Shown here piece after piece: positions 22,719 through 35,038 of a stretch of DNA of 64,000 nt. The stretch's first letter is position 1, and every line of letters starts with the position of its first letter. The DNA is taken from the NCBI RefSeq assembly GCF_003576645.1, contig NC_044917.1, positions 3,813,404-3,877,403 on the forward strand, written 5' to 3'. The position numbers and the translations under genes are program-made. The notes beneath the pieces are model-generated. The model was not told the DNA's origin and ran no database searches. It worked only from the letters and a program-made list of their open reading frames with translations. Origin of the DNA: Ipomoea triloba (lineage: Eukaryota; Streptophyta; Magnoliopsida; Solanales; Convolvulaceae).

Positions 22719-24399
22719 TTAGCACTTAGGTAGATCCGGTGGCGGCGGCGGAAGCCTGGTTGACGGCGTCGGCCCGTTTTCCACCACTATGGCGGTTGAC
22801 AAACCCCACGGCAAGTGCACATCCAAATGACAATGCATCAGCCATACCCCTGATCATATACAGTTAAAAAGTAAATAATTAGGGCAACTCTTAGCAAGTT
22901 AGGCAGACTGTTAGATTTGATAAACAAGTTATTGACTTTCTTAAATTGGTTATGGACAATTTAAGCTGATTTATTTCTTTGTGACCCTTTTTGACAGACC
23001 CCTTTATTCCATGCACACCATCGGAATGGTTTCAACTAAGTTGGTCATCCCAATACCCTTAGGGGGCAAACGGAGCAAAATTAGTCAACCTGCTTTCTTA
23101 GGGTATGTTTGGTTATTGGCGGATCCGCCAATTTTCAGCGTTTTGACTGTGAAAAGCTGTTTGGTTAATGACGGTTTGGAGCAGCGGTTTCGCTCCAAAC
23201 CGCCAAGTTGCAAAACGCTGCAAGTAGCAGCGTTTTGCAACAGCATTTTGGGGAAATAAAAATATTTTATTTCCCCAAAATGCCCTTATAATTATAATAA
23301 AAAAAAAATTAACTTTTAGTTTGCCCAGCGGCAACGGCCGCTGGGCAAACATTGTTGTAAAGAAAATGAGCCTTGAGGCTCCTTTGGCTCCCTTCCTCAC
23401 TTATCCCACCGATTTGGGATAAGTGAGGGGGAAAAGATTACAAAAGGGGAGCCTTAGAGGCCCCCCGCTCCCTTCTTTTTTTTTTTTTTTTTTTTTTTTT
23501 NNNNNNNNNNNNNNNNNNNNNNNNNNNNNNNNNNNNNNNNNNNNNNNNNNNNNNNNNNNNNNNNNNNNNNNNNNNNNNNNNNNNNNNNNNNNNNNNNNNN
23601 NNNNNNNNNNNNNNNNNNNNNNNNNNNNNNNNNNNNNNNNNNNNNNNNNNNNNNNNNNNNNNNNNNNNNNNNNNNNNNNNNNNNNNNNNNNNNNNNNNNN
23701 NNNNNNNNNNNNNNNNNNNNNNNNNNNNNNNNNNNNNNNNNNNNNNNNNNNNNNNNNNNNNNNNNNNNNNNNNNNNNNNNNNNNNNNNNNNNNNNNNNNN
23801 NNNNNNNNNNNNNNNNNNNNNNNNNNNNNNNNNNNNNNNNNNNNNNNNNNNNNNNNNNNNNNNNNNNNNNNNNNNNNNNNNNNNNNNNNNNNNNNNNNNN
23901 NNNNNNNNNNNNNNNNNNNNNNNNNNNNNNNNNNNNNNNNNNNNNNNNNNNNNNNNNNNNNNNNNNNNNNNNNNNNNNNNNNNNNNNNNNNNNNNNNNNN
24001 NNNNNNNNNNNNNNNNNNNNNNNNNNNNNNNNNNNNNNNNNNNNNNNNNNNNNNNNNNNNNNNNNNNNNNNNNNNNNNNNNNNNNNNNNNNNNNNNNNNN
24101 NNNNNNNNNNNNNNNNNNNNNNNNNNNNNNNNNNNNNNNNNNNNNNNNNNNNNNNNNNNNNNNNNNNNNNNNNNNNNNNNNNNNNNNNNNNNNNNNNNNN
24201 NNNNNNNNNNNNNNNNNNNNNNNNNNNNNNNNNNNNNNNNNNNNNNNNNNNNNNNNNNNNNNNNNNNNNNNNNNNNNNNNNNNNNNNNNNNNNNNNNNNN
24301 NNNNNNNNNNNNNNNNNNNNNNNNNNNNNNNNNNNNNNNNNNNNNNNNNNNNNNNNNNNNNNNNNNNNNNNNNNNNNNNNNNNNNNNNNNNNNNNNNNN

Positions 24400-24431
<32 letters not shown>

Positions 24432-27153
24432 ATTATTATTATTGTTGTTGTTGTTATTATTATTGTTATGTTATTATATTTATGCATATATATATATATA
24501 TATATACCTTTTTGGTCATTTTACATGTCAACCGCTAATCTAAACAGCTAATTTTACCAAACATCTTTTTACAAACCCCTAATACAATTCACTGGTCAAA
24601 TCTGCTAATACAATCCGCTATTTGATAACCGCTAACACAATCCGCTACCGCTAAATTCCAACCGCTGATAACCAAACAAGCCCTTAGTTAGAATTAATAG
24701 ACAATCTAGGCTGATTTACTTTAACAATTAAGGTCACTATGTGAGTTTATCCAGTGCACACCAGGTCACGATTATTGTTTCTTTAGTCATTCAAAAAAGT
24801 AAGTAATTAAATATTACCTGGATTGTTGGCTCGGAATCTAATGACGGCCCAGCCACCAACGGGAACGGCAATAGTGTTTCGCTCTTGGGGGTTGTAGAAG
24901 TTGAACTTGCTCCGGTCAACGGCGGGGTTGTAGTTGCCGAAGCCCTGAGCTAAGACATGGAAATTGAAGCCATGCAAGTGAATTGGGTGATTTTCAACGC
25001 CGATCAAAGCCGTGTTCTGAAGCACAATCTCGACTGTTGCGTTGAACTTCACTTTCTTCACTTTCGTGGATTTCGTGGTGGTTAACAAAGCCGGATTGAA
25101 GCTGTTGCTCGCGTTAGTGAAGTCAAATATCACCGGCGGCTTGTCGGGGAAATCAGCGGTGTAAATTCCGTCCACGTTGCCGAAGAACGCCTCCAGCATC
25201 GACATCTTGGTCGGGAACCGGAACGAAGCGTTGTTCATGCTGGCCGCTAACCGCTGCCCGTTTATTCCGCCGCTACAGGTGGCGTTCCCTGGGTTTGCGC
25301 AGGCTGCGAGGCCCAGCCCGATAGTGACGAACATCTTCTCGTCCACTTCCCTCGGCGGAGGGGACCAAAACCGGCCCGAGACCAGCCCGGTTAGATTCGA
25401 GAAGAATTTGTGAGCAGTTGGAGTATCGTTAAAAGCCGGTAAAATCGGCATTTTAGGCGGGGCCGTGGGCCCCGCCCCTTCGTATTCTACAATCCCCGTA
25501 GTGGTAGTATTATCAAACGGCACACCGGCGGCGCTAGCGTACGGGTGCGCCGCCATGTAGTACAAAGCCGGCGGCCGACTCGCCGTCAACAGCACGTCGG
25601 CGGTCTGCGCCGGCGCTAGCACCACCACATCGGTGTCGTACGGGTTCGTATACGACGCATCCACCGCCACAACTCTGAGCTTGTGATCGGCGATTTTGAA
25701 AAACAGTTGCGTATTGAGTGCAGCGTTGACAATCCGCAAAAGATAGGTCTTCCCGGGCATCACCTTAAGCCTATACGTCCCATCGGAACTGCAGTTATAG
25801 AGGTCGCCGGGGCGGCCATTAATGGTGTACGCGTCGGAGTTATTGGGCGCGCCGCCGCTGGCCAGCGCCTCGTTCTCCACGTCGACAACATTGGCGTTCC
25901 ACCACTCTCCTAACACGATTGGGATTTCTCTGTAAGGCTTCGGAAAAGGGTAGGAGTGACCGTTTCTAGGGCGGATGATAAGCGCGCCGTGCACGGTGGC
26001 GCGTAGGACCGAGGAATGAGCGTGCCACCATAGTGTTCCCTCTTGTCCAGTCACGTTAAACTTGTAGGTGTAGCTATGGCCCGGTCGGATCGGGCATTGA
26101 GTTGCCATTTCCGGTCCGTCTGCCCAACCGCTCAATATCTGGAAAATTCCATGCCTGTAAATTAAATAATATTAAAACTAATACTCAGCATAAACACACA
26201 TTACTCAGATGTGCCTAAGAATTTTTCCAATGACGATAGTCAACTCTTATTATCTTTTATAATTGTTCTTTAATCACATCACAATGCAGGATAGCTCCAC
26301 TCAAATTTAAAAATATATATGTAGTTGGCTGTCGCATTTTCAATCATATTTAATATAGAAAATTAATTAAAACAATTTTTACTTGCCAGTCAAAATTTTA
26401 TCTTTTTTTAAGTGATAAGAAAAACCGAAGTTATTATCCTGGACTAACTTGACTGGAATAACCGCCAATATATGACTGTCTGGGGTATAATATTACTCTC
26501 TTATATATGAAGTACTCACCAATGAATAGTGATGTTGTATGGTGAATTGTTGAGGACATGGACGACGAGGGTGTCACCCTCTTTCACGCGTATAATCGGG
26601 CCGGGAAGACTACCGTTTACCGCAGTGATCACTTGTCTCCGGCATAGCCTCTCCAAGGTAAGGTTTTTCACCTGCAACCATATTACATCGTGCATTAGAC
26701 TAATATTAAAATAAAAAATTATAGTACAAAGCTTATTCCAAACTGTACCCAAAAATAAAAATAAAAATCAAATGACAGCTACATATTTAGTTTGACATTC
26801 TTATATTCTTATTAGGTGGTAGCATTATATTTGATATATCATGCTAATTCCTAATTCATATTTAATCTAATTCCTAATTCATATTTAATCTAATTTAAAA
26901 CATTTTAACATGGAGTACATGTAAAAGTCATCCTCTTACTTTGCACTCGTATTAATAGTGAAAATGCATTTTCAATCGGCAACATACATAACCTCAAGCT
27001 ATCTAGCTAAAAATCATGCATGCATGCAGACAGAGAGAGAGGGAGAGAGAGAGAAAGAGTGATCACGTTGAACGTATGCTCGACAACTTCAGCAGATGCA
27101 ATAGCTAGCAGAAGAGAAATGGCGCATGTTAAGAGAAGAACTGAACGAGCCAT
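22719..27153 (-). CDS. Laccase (multicopper oxidase)
   Basis: Four exons on the minus strand: 27153-27067, 26671-26520, 26154-24818 and 22849-22719, encoding 568 residues. The first 21 residues ([20 protein letters not shown] + A) are a signal peptide, so the enzyme is secreted to the wall, where laccases oxidise phenolics such as monolignols and flavonoids. All four copper-ligand regions are present: L1 HWHGIFQ (split by intron 2, about residues 79-85), L2 [17 protein letters not shown]3 [16 protein letters not shown] and L4 [16 protein letters not shown]. Many Asn sequons (NIT, NVT, NNS, NCS, NTT, NLT, NAT, NAS) predict heavy glycosylation. The C-terminus ends PDLPKC as in many laccases. 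Plant laccases usually have five introns; here there are three, with one 1,337-bp central exon. The last intron (about 2 kb) contains a MITE and an N gap. The LAC isoform cannot be fixed. Confidence 0.95.
23115..23428. repeat. Six consecutive perfect inverted repeats
   Basis: Within 314 bp: (1) an 18-bp palindrome at 23115-23132 centred on GGCGGATCCGCC; (2) 23172-23182/23192-23202, 11-bp stem; (3) 23207-23221/23227-23241, 15-bp stem; (4) 23243-23261/23265-23283, 19-bp stem, 3-nt loop; (5) 23319-23332/23337-23350, 14-bp stem, 4-nt loop; (6) 23395-23408/23415-23428, 14-bp stem. No stem has a mismatch. Each stem has a different sequence. Confidence 0.9.
23501..24399. other. Assembly gap (899 N) inside poly-T
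   Basis: Ns bounded by poly-T on both sides. An (AT)n tract follows at about 24485-24506. Confidence 1.
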
Positions 27154-27258
27154 TTCACGACAACAACAATATACTAAGCTAAGTACAAGAATGTCTGGAG
27201 CTTAGCTAGGAATATTGTTATTGTCTCTTGAAGAATGGAAGGAAATGGGGAGTCCCCT

Positions 27259-27269
27259 TATATATATAA
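27259..27269 (-). promoter_or_regulatory. TATA box of the laccase gene
   Basis: The minus strand reads GTTATATATATAAGG. It lies about 110 bp upstream of the start codon, predicting transcription start near 27230 and a leader of about 75 nt. Confidence 0.6.
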
Positions 27270-28020
27270 CCATAGGGAGAGGTTGTACACTTCTATAAGC
27301 AGACGGCAACTTAAATTAATTAGTGGTTAATCGAAGAACAACGTTAATTGGTCAAGGTTTGATTATATTATGTTTAATCACTCCATTAATTAGAAGCTGG
27401 AATATAGAACGTTATAACATTTCCACGCACGATTGCGTGAACAACTAGTTTAAGGAATAAAATGGGTATGAAAACCCTTGATTCTTGTTAATATTATTTT
27501 TCTTTCCAAAAGATTGAATCTTCAACCTCAGGGCCAACTAAGGTGTCCATGCGGGCTTGTTAATGTTATTTTAGTTGAGTCAATTGCATGAATTTTTCTA
27601 ATGTGATTTATCTCTGGTGTGTGATTTGCATGTTACTCTGTATTATATAAAAGCAGAATTTATCTAGTGTATACTATTGGGTAATGGTAGCAAATTTTCA
27701 CGTAACAAAAAAAAAATGATATACATTAACAAAAGAAAAAAAAATAGCACATAAGGTACTAAGGTTGGTTCGTTATCAGACAGTTGAAGTTGGACATCAA
27801 TAAGTCCTTGCAGAATAAAGAACATATCTGACTCGCATTATCCTAATAATAATAAGCCATTATTTAACTTTCTAATACGTCATTTGACTCATTCTTTTGT
27901 TGTTTTAGTACTCTATGTGCTGTAGTTTTTTTTTTTTTTCATATTGACCAATATTTACTAGTTCACAACATAAAATTAATTCAATTGAGTTTCAATATTA
28001 TTAATAAATGGGTCACACTT
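27270..28020. other. Laccase upstream region, no gene recognised
   Basis: AT-rich promoter and spacer. Nothing more can be assigned. Confidence 0.5.
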
Positions 28021-28380
28021 GGGTCGGGTCAAGGCACCATGCAAATGTCATACTTATATATGCAAATGTCATACTTATATGCTCAAATATAACCCTAATC
28101 AAGAATACAATTTTTGTTACTTATTAGAGAAAAAGTAATACATTTTTCATAATAAGTAATGTTGACAAGTGCCCCTTACTTATAAGGGCAAATATAATAC
28201 TTTTGTGGAAAAATGTAATACTTTTAAATCGAAATGTAAAAGTCTTGTATTTTCCCTTAAAAGTATTACATTTACCTTTATAAGTAACAAAAAATTTATT
28301 CTTGATTAGTATTACATTTGAGCATATAAGTATGACATTTGTGCATATAAGTGTTACGTTTGCATCTTGACCCGACCCGA
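28021..28380. mobile_element. Foldback/MITE-like element with about 100-bp arms
   Basis: The left arm 28021-28120 (GGGTCGGGTCAAG..., GTCATACTTATATGCTC, CTAATCAAGAATA, TTTTTGTTAC) matches the reverse complement of 28284-28380 along most of its length. The left arm contains a 21-bp tandem duplication (28039, 28060). The right flank carries the near-palindrome GTGAGACGGTCTCAC. No target duplication was identified. Confidence 0.7.
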
Positions 28381-28497
28381 CCCGTTTCATGGTGAGACGG
28401 TCTCACACAAGTTTTTGCCTTAATAAGTTAACTTTTACAGAACGTTAGAGTATATATATAAATATAAGTCCGATCCGAACCTTTTACCTTCAATCAT

Positions 28498-28792
28498 TTG
28501 GGCCCTATTTAGTAAATGGTTGTTGGCTGATTGGGTTGGCTGTTTGGGTTAGAAGGCATGATTTGTTGATAATATTAGCTGATTGTAGAAAGTTGTTTGA
28601 TAAATTAGCTGTTAGCTGATAGCTGTTTGGTATAATTTCTTTTCTCAAAAAGCTAATTGAAAATGCTGCTTTGAGTAGCCTTTTGAATTTTAGCATTTTA
28701 GAGTTACAAAAAGCTTATTAACCAAACAACTCATAGTGATCAAATAAGTCAAAATTGACTGATAGGCTGATTATTTACCAAACAGGGGCTTG
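28498..28792. mobile_element. 289-bp MITE with TTG target duplication
   Basis: Element 28501-28789. The left end GGCCCTATTTAGTAAATG and the reverse complement of the right end GCCCCTGTTTGGTAAATA form terminal inverted repeats. TTG flanks both sides (28498-28500, 28790-28792). Size, repeats and a 3-bp duplication suggest a Tourist-like MITE. It is non-coding. Confidence 0.65.
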
Positions 28793-31700
28793 ATCTTGAT
28801 TTGGCAATTTCAAAGAATATTATGAAATGGATGCAGTTTGAACTCGTTGTACGTGTTAAAATTGTCAAATGCGTGTATTTTTCATCCGTGAGATCATCAT
28901 TTCAACAACCAAAATTTTACTCCTAGGTTTGAATGAAGAAAAAGATGGAATTTATAATGCATATATATAATAAATATGGATGCCAATTGGCTTGTTGTGC
29001 TGGATTTTGAAAAAAAAATAAATCCGAAGCCTTGATTTGGCTACATACCGTCCTATGGTCTGCAATATCAAAAACAATTATGCATTCTCGTATCAGAACT
29101 CACCATTTTAAATTTTTTACATATATTCTTTCAGTTAAATTTGCCACACAAGTCTTTTCGGCCATATGATTTATCTCTCCAGTATAATTTGTAAGTTATT
29201 ACACGAAAGTTGAATTTATCTCATGTACACTTTTGAATAGTGATTGTTGGTTTACTCGTTATCACAAAAGAAAGAAATAAAAAAGATGATTGTGCAGTCA
29301 TCAATATATCTTTTGGTATTGCATTCGTATGTTTGAAGCCTAGCTAAGGTAATAGTAATATGTATATGAACTCTATTGAGTGCAAATATTATTCTTGAGA
29401 CTTAAACTCTTAACTTAAAAGTTAGAAATCTCAACTTTTTAAACGAAGATTACAATACAACTAGCTAATTAATACGCTAATGGGGATTAAATTAAAAGCA
29501 TCCTTAAAAAAATTATTCACGATCCGAGTTAGCTATGAATCAAATCTTGTTTTAATTTCATAGGCTTTAACACTAACCATTTCAATCATAATAGATTTTT
29601 ACCTCTAGACATGGCTATAAATTAAAATCCAAGACTAATAACCAGCGAAACTTGATTGCGAACCTAGTGTTTTTGGAGGGAAATGGCCATTCAGACCATT
29701 ATTTTGGGATCTAGAAACCTCTAACTAAGATGGTTAGAAATTAGGTTTTCTATTATCATTTAAAAAAAAAATCGATAACCCATCAAAAATTGTTGGAAAT
29801 TTATGAACACCTACATTCTTGCAACCGGCCTACCCCAACAATATTCAGAAAAGTTTTAAAAATTCTAAATTTTTGTTTATTTTTTGATGGTCAAAATAAA
29901 AGAGTAGATGAAAATTGATCATTAATTAACATTAATTAAAAGAGAAAAAAAACATCATGGAGTACCTTTTTGTGGAGTCAATAAGAGTGGTTATTATTAT
30001 TATTCTAGTACTCGGATTAGAAAGCATGGTAAACGTATGTATATGTCTTAGCTAGTTATAGGTGGCAACAACTACATAGGGTGAAATCATAGGAGAAAAA
30101 GAAGACAACAACATATACTACTTTCAATCTGTAAAACGTAAATGCATTGGTTTCCAAGAAGCAACCTAGGAATGGATGGATTGAAGAAGATTATTGTGGG
30201 CAGATGGAATTGGACTGTAATGAAAATAGAGTTCGTTGAAATTGGAAAATGTCATATGATGACTATATGAGGATGATGGAAGTAGATATATAGGTATTGA
30301 CACAAAGAGCTTACTAAGTGGGTGGAACATGATTATCGTATTAGAAGGTCACAAGCTTGATTGTTATCAAAATTTTCTTAGTTGAGTTCAACACAAAAGG
30401 TCTTCTTAGTCCGCTATTACACCCCGTGCACACTTTCAAATAATAGTTGCAAGTTTCTTAACTTTATCACATTGAAAAGAAAAAAAGAGAAAAAAAAAAG
30501 TAGATAGGCAGTCAAGTTTCCTTGTTATATTGTTATCTAAACAAAAGATTGAGGAACATATTGCTTCTTGGAATTGGTATCTTAATAATGCAAAAATTGC
30601 AAAGTCAATTTGTTCCTAATACTATATATCTATATTATGTATCACAAAAATGATACTTCAACAAACCTTCCAATCTCCTCAATGGTGACTTTTGACTTGG
30701 ATTTTAAGTACACAACTTGTATACTTGTTAAATTTGTTAGGTTTAATTTTGATGTATAACAAATTAAGCAATTCCTTTTTTGGCTCAAAATACAGCACAA
30801 ATAAAACACAAACACTGCACAAATAAAACACATGCATTATCCTTGAGTTTAGATAAAGGATTCAAGTTGTAATAGAAGTAATTTCATACGTGTGCGGATA
30901 TATAATCATATCCTTGTTTATAGAGACGTTTCATTTGTCTCTAAATAATTAAATAGTAGCAATGTATTAAGATAAAACTCACAATAGTTTATTGATTATA
31001 TCATAATTCTCAAATTAGTTTTTAACTACCAATTTACCCAAAATGATTTTTTAGCTATGCAAAAAAAAAATTACTCAATTTAGTCTTCAAGGTAAATAAT
31101 GAACTAATTAATGAAGGACTAAAATAAGTACGGAGTAAAATTTTATATTATTGAGGAATCATTTTGGATAAATTGATAGTTAGTTGATGATTAATTTGGT
31201 AATTATGAAATAGTAGTATTAGCTCAAATGTATTTAATGGGTTAGGGACTTAGGTATAAGCGGTCTAATATTCAATTTGGCATCGGCTAGGGTGGTCAGA
31301 CTCAGCCCAAATGGTCGGCCCAAGTACAATATCGTTTGAAACTTAGGGGACATATTATCTCATTTATGAGAAGTACAACGGAGAAATTCTAGACTAATTT
31401 TAGAAGATCATTTTTCTTATGTTTTTAGAAAATCAAGTCGTAATCATTTAAGAGATTTGATTTTCATATTCAGTCTGAGTCCTTAATTAAGTAATTTGGA
31501 CGGTATAAACACCTTGAAAAATAGCTTGTATGAGGTTTTGAATATTTATTCTTAAAGCAATAACAACACCCTTTTCTATTGGATTCTTTTAAACTTTTTT
31601 TTACTTTGTTTTTACCAGTTATGTTGGTCAATCGTTGACTGTATATGTCATAAACTCAATGGTATTCATTGGGTTATAATTGATATAAATAATAACTACA

Positions 31701-33540
31701 ATATTTTAATCATATCATCAATTGAAAGATCGAAAGTATATATACATAACTATCAAAATGCACTCACTGAGTACCTCTAGCATACTTTTATTTGGTGCAT
31801 TTAGATGAGTTAAACGTGTAATAAGAATGCAGGAAAAATAAAATATATAGTCATTTTGGTAACAAAAATAATTAAATTAAAGAATCTAGCTAGCTAATGT
31901 GCCAAATGGAATGACGAGAATATATAGGATGCATAAATTGAATGATTTTATTCTACCATATGATTACAGATAGATTACCCTTATAGAGAGGTCAAGAAGT
32001 TGGCGATGTTCGATAGCCATCGTTCAGCTGTACTGTTGAATCTAATCTAAAACTAATTAATACTAAATTAAATATAAAACCCCACTTAATCATCAAGAAA
32101 CCCACTTGGTTGCTTGCCTCACGCTTTCTAGCTATATATTAATTAAGTAAAGGTTTAATATTTGGTTTACCATTTTTTCTATGATAGCTGTTTGGTAGAG
32201 GGTTGGAGGCTCGAGCCTAACTAGCATCGTCTTATTATTGAAACGTGGCGCACACCGCTACGTAAGTATAAGGAAATAAAATTATATTTTCACTATTAGT
32301 TATGGTTTTTGACGTAGTAACTAGTAAACTTGATCATAAGATTAACAAATATAATTATTTTAATGTTGTATTTCCCTTATAAAAAGACACTACTAATAAA
32401 AGATGTCGTAATTAAAAAGCTAAATTGATTAGTGAGACCGCACACACATATTTTGTTCAAATTGAATGGCCTTCATGTGGGAGGGAATGAAATATTTTTG
32501 TACTCCGTATTATTTTATTTTTTGGATGACGAGGGAAACCCTGAATCACTATTTAAGGATGTGCAATGGATAAACTCCACGTGACCCTAATCAATAAAGG
32601 ACCGCAAAAAAAATAAACAATTTAAGTTGTTCATAAGTGACTGGTTCAAACTAAAAAAACTAATAGGCGGGTCATTTTGCTTGGCGTTGAACGTACCAAA
32701 CCAAGTCTAGCTAGCAAGCACCAATTCAAAGAGATTAAGGTGGTTTCAAGCTTTAGGTTCTGTAGAAAGTAATATAAGCATGCTTTTTTCAGTGGGTTTT
32801 AATAGTCTATCAACCACTGCACCAAATATATATTTTATTCTTGTTCTGTCAAATGTTAATATGTACTCCGTAATATATTGTTTACCGGTTAGTTAAAAAA
32901 AATACTACGTAATATTTTTAAATCCAATTAAAACTTCATGCATCAATTTCCAATTCGTCTACCAATACGGCAATGACGACCTTATTTGGTGGCTGACAAA
33001 ACAGTATTGGGAATTTGGTACTTTGGTAGACTTACCATGAAAAAAAGAGATAAAAATAAGAATAAAAAATAAATAAATAAATTACTAATATATACATATA
33101 TATCGGTTGTGCAATATAATGACAGATGACTATGTTGCTTGCGTATGAAGTATGTAGTTGGAAATGGAATTGAGTTCGGTATGGATAACTACTTGCCTAC
33201 TAACGAATCTCCACTCCAATCTGCAGCGTCAAAGCTACAGGCGGCGGAAGGGTTTATATGGCGGCGAAGCAAGGGGATTGACTTAACCACCTTACATGGC
33301 AGGATAAACAATTGTTGAAAGAAATATCATATCTCCAAATGTCCAATTATTACTAGACTGCATGTTTTGACCCCACGTGTACTTTTATTTATTTACTCCG
33401 TATTTTTTAATTAACTATAATCTAACTCTATCCGTAATAGTTGTTCCACATAATAATATGTTAAAATCTTGAATTGAGATAAGACTCAAACTTGTTACTT
33501 TTCGTTTGAAAGGATAACAATAGTATCATTAAATCATAAG
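28793..33540. other. Long gene-free AT-rich region
   Basis: About 4.7 kb without a coding frame that shows family similarity or credible splice structure. The word TACTCCGTA (either strand) occurs at 31129, 32501, 32864 and 33394. Old, unrecognised repeats are likely. Confidence 0.5.
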
Positions 33541-34275
33541 AGCAACCCCAGTAGAAGTTCTTTGTTAGTTTTTAACAAAGTACTAAACTTATTGGGTGAT
33601 TTTTAACAACTGTGGGGACTGATTTTTTTGTTGAATTTTACTCATGTAAAAACATTATTTTTACAGGTGTAAAAAATGCCCTGTGAGATGCGTGATTGCA
33701 TCTCACGAGCGTCCCCAAGCGGGCGCATGTAGCGATTGAGAGTGCATGGCCGCTAGCTGGCGACCACTCTCAATTCATGGCCGCTTGGGACGCCCGTGAA
33801 GAGAAAGTGCACCTGATGGGTGACGAAGGGGACATAGATATGAGAGATGGACCAAGATGAACTGACTGCAAAGAAGAGGATGAAAGACTTTAGTGCACAG
33901 AGTTGGAGTAGGTGCAACGGTGACAACTTGAGGGAAGCGTAGTAAAGGTAAAAATAGGGTGAAAATGCCGTATTTATAACTAGTGATAAATATGAAAGGT
34001 TTTGACACGTGGCCTTAGCCCGTGACTTTGCAAGGTGAAAAGACTCGTGATGGGATTATGAAACGATGGGAACACATAAGGTAAGTTAAATCATTTGAAA
34101 TTCCTGATTAAGGGTGTGAAATCAATTAGTCACCGAATTCACGATGAAGATCATAAAGTGGGGGACTAGATGATGGGTTGAGAGATTGGGCATGGGCTCC
34201 GGGCCTCAGCGGTCATACTCAATTTTGATTGGTTGTACTCGGTCACAATATTTATGGAGTAAATGTTGTTGCTCT
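33541..34275. mobile_element. Possible decayed MITE with GC-rich foldback core
   Basis: The ends read AAGAGCAACCCC on the left and, reverse complemented, AAGAGCAACAAC on the right (near 34273). Inside, 33683-33691/33698-33706 form a perfect 9-bp hairpin. 33711-33745 pairs imperfectly with 33765-33791 (GTCCCCAAGCGG against CCGCTTGGGAC; GATTGAGAGTG against CACTCTCAATT). No target duplication was found. Confidence 0.4.
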
Positions 34276-34800
34276 TGAGTTCCTCCCTCAATAATGAAGG
34301 TTTAAATGATGTCTGTTACTCTCTTAAATTCATGTATAATAATTATTACAATTTATGAGCGAAGTAGATTTATAAGTATCGTCGGAGGATTCAGGGTTCA
34401 ATTTTTTTTATATTCAAAAGCAATAACCTACATTTTATATTCCACCGTTCCTTGTTTGAATTGAGTGGTTATGTTGGCCTGCCATCGATTGTCTAAGTCG
34501 TAAAATCAACATGTATCAGATACGTAATAAAACTATATTTAATATTTTTTTTTGAAAACCTATATTTAATATTTTAATAATGATATAAAATGAAAAAAAT
34601 AACTATTGAATATTTAAAATTATATAAACGACACAATTACGCAGAAAACCGAATAGATTTTAAATTTTTGATCAGATTAGAGGACTAGAAACGATGAACA
34701 GATAGTACAGTGTAATATGGTCATTTGTAAAAAAAGAAAAAAAAAACAAAAAACAAAAAACAAAAAAAGAAAAAAAAAACTACAAAGGATTTGAGAAGGA
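34276..34800. other. Intergenic, no gene recognised
   Basis: AT-rich spacer ending in an A-rich low-complexity tract (about 34730-34780) upstream of the PDI promoter. Confidence 0.5.
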
Positions 34801-34848
34801 ACAAGCGCCAATAAGGAGACAGTTTGGGGAAGCCATAGGTCACTTGAT

Positions 34849-34856
34849 TGACGTGG
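34849..34856 (+). promoter_or_regulatory. UPR-element-like TGACGTGG upstream of PDI
   Basis: TGACGTGG, 183 bp before the PDI start codon, matches the plant unfolded-protein-response consensus TGACGTGR bound by bZIP factors. A CCAAT word lies at 34808-34812. This fits ER-stress induction of a PDI gene, but an 8-mer alone is weak evidence. Confidence 0.4.
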
Positions 34857-35038
34857 AGGCTAATAATTGGTTGCTACACGCAGTCTCTGACGCAGCGGGC
34901 TCCCTTCAGAGCATCGTCATTTTTGTTTTTGTTTTTGTGTTTGTTTATTTTTATTTTGCCCCGCGACTGGGTATTCTGCAGTCATCCGCCATCACTCTCC
35001 CAACGAAACAAACAGTAAAGGAATTAGGAAGAGATCGA

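Larger units (their letters stand above)
23101..24683. mobile_element. Tourist/PIF-Harbinger-like element in the last laccase intron, broken by a gap
   Basis: The left end GGGTATGTTTGGTTAT (23101) and the reverse complement of the right end GGGCTTGTTTGGTTAT (ending 24683) form imperfect terminal inverted repeats. The flanks are TTA on both sides (23098-23100 and 24684-24686), the 3-bp target duplication of PIF/Harbinger elements. The right arm has at least six copies of CCGCTA or CCGCTG, which look like subterminal repeats. The left arm has a series of perfect palindromes. Ns at 23501-24399 hide the middle, so true length is unknown and no transposase is visible. Confidence 0.72.

Noticed and set aside
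33180..33290. GC-richer patch (ATCTGCAGCGTCAAAGC...) as a possible exon
   Set aside because: Short, no family match, no supporting splice partner.
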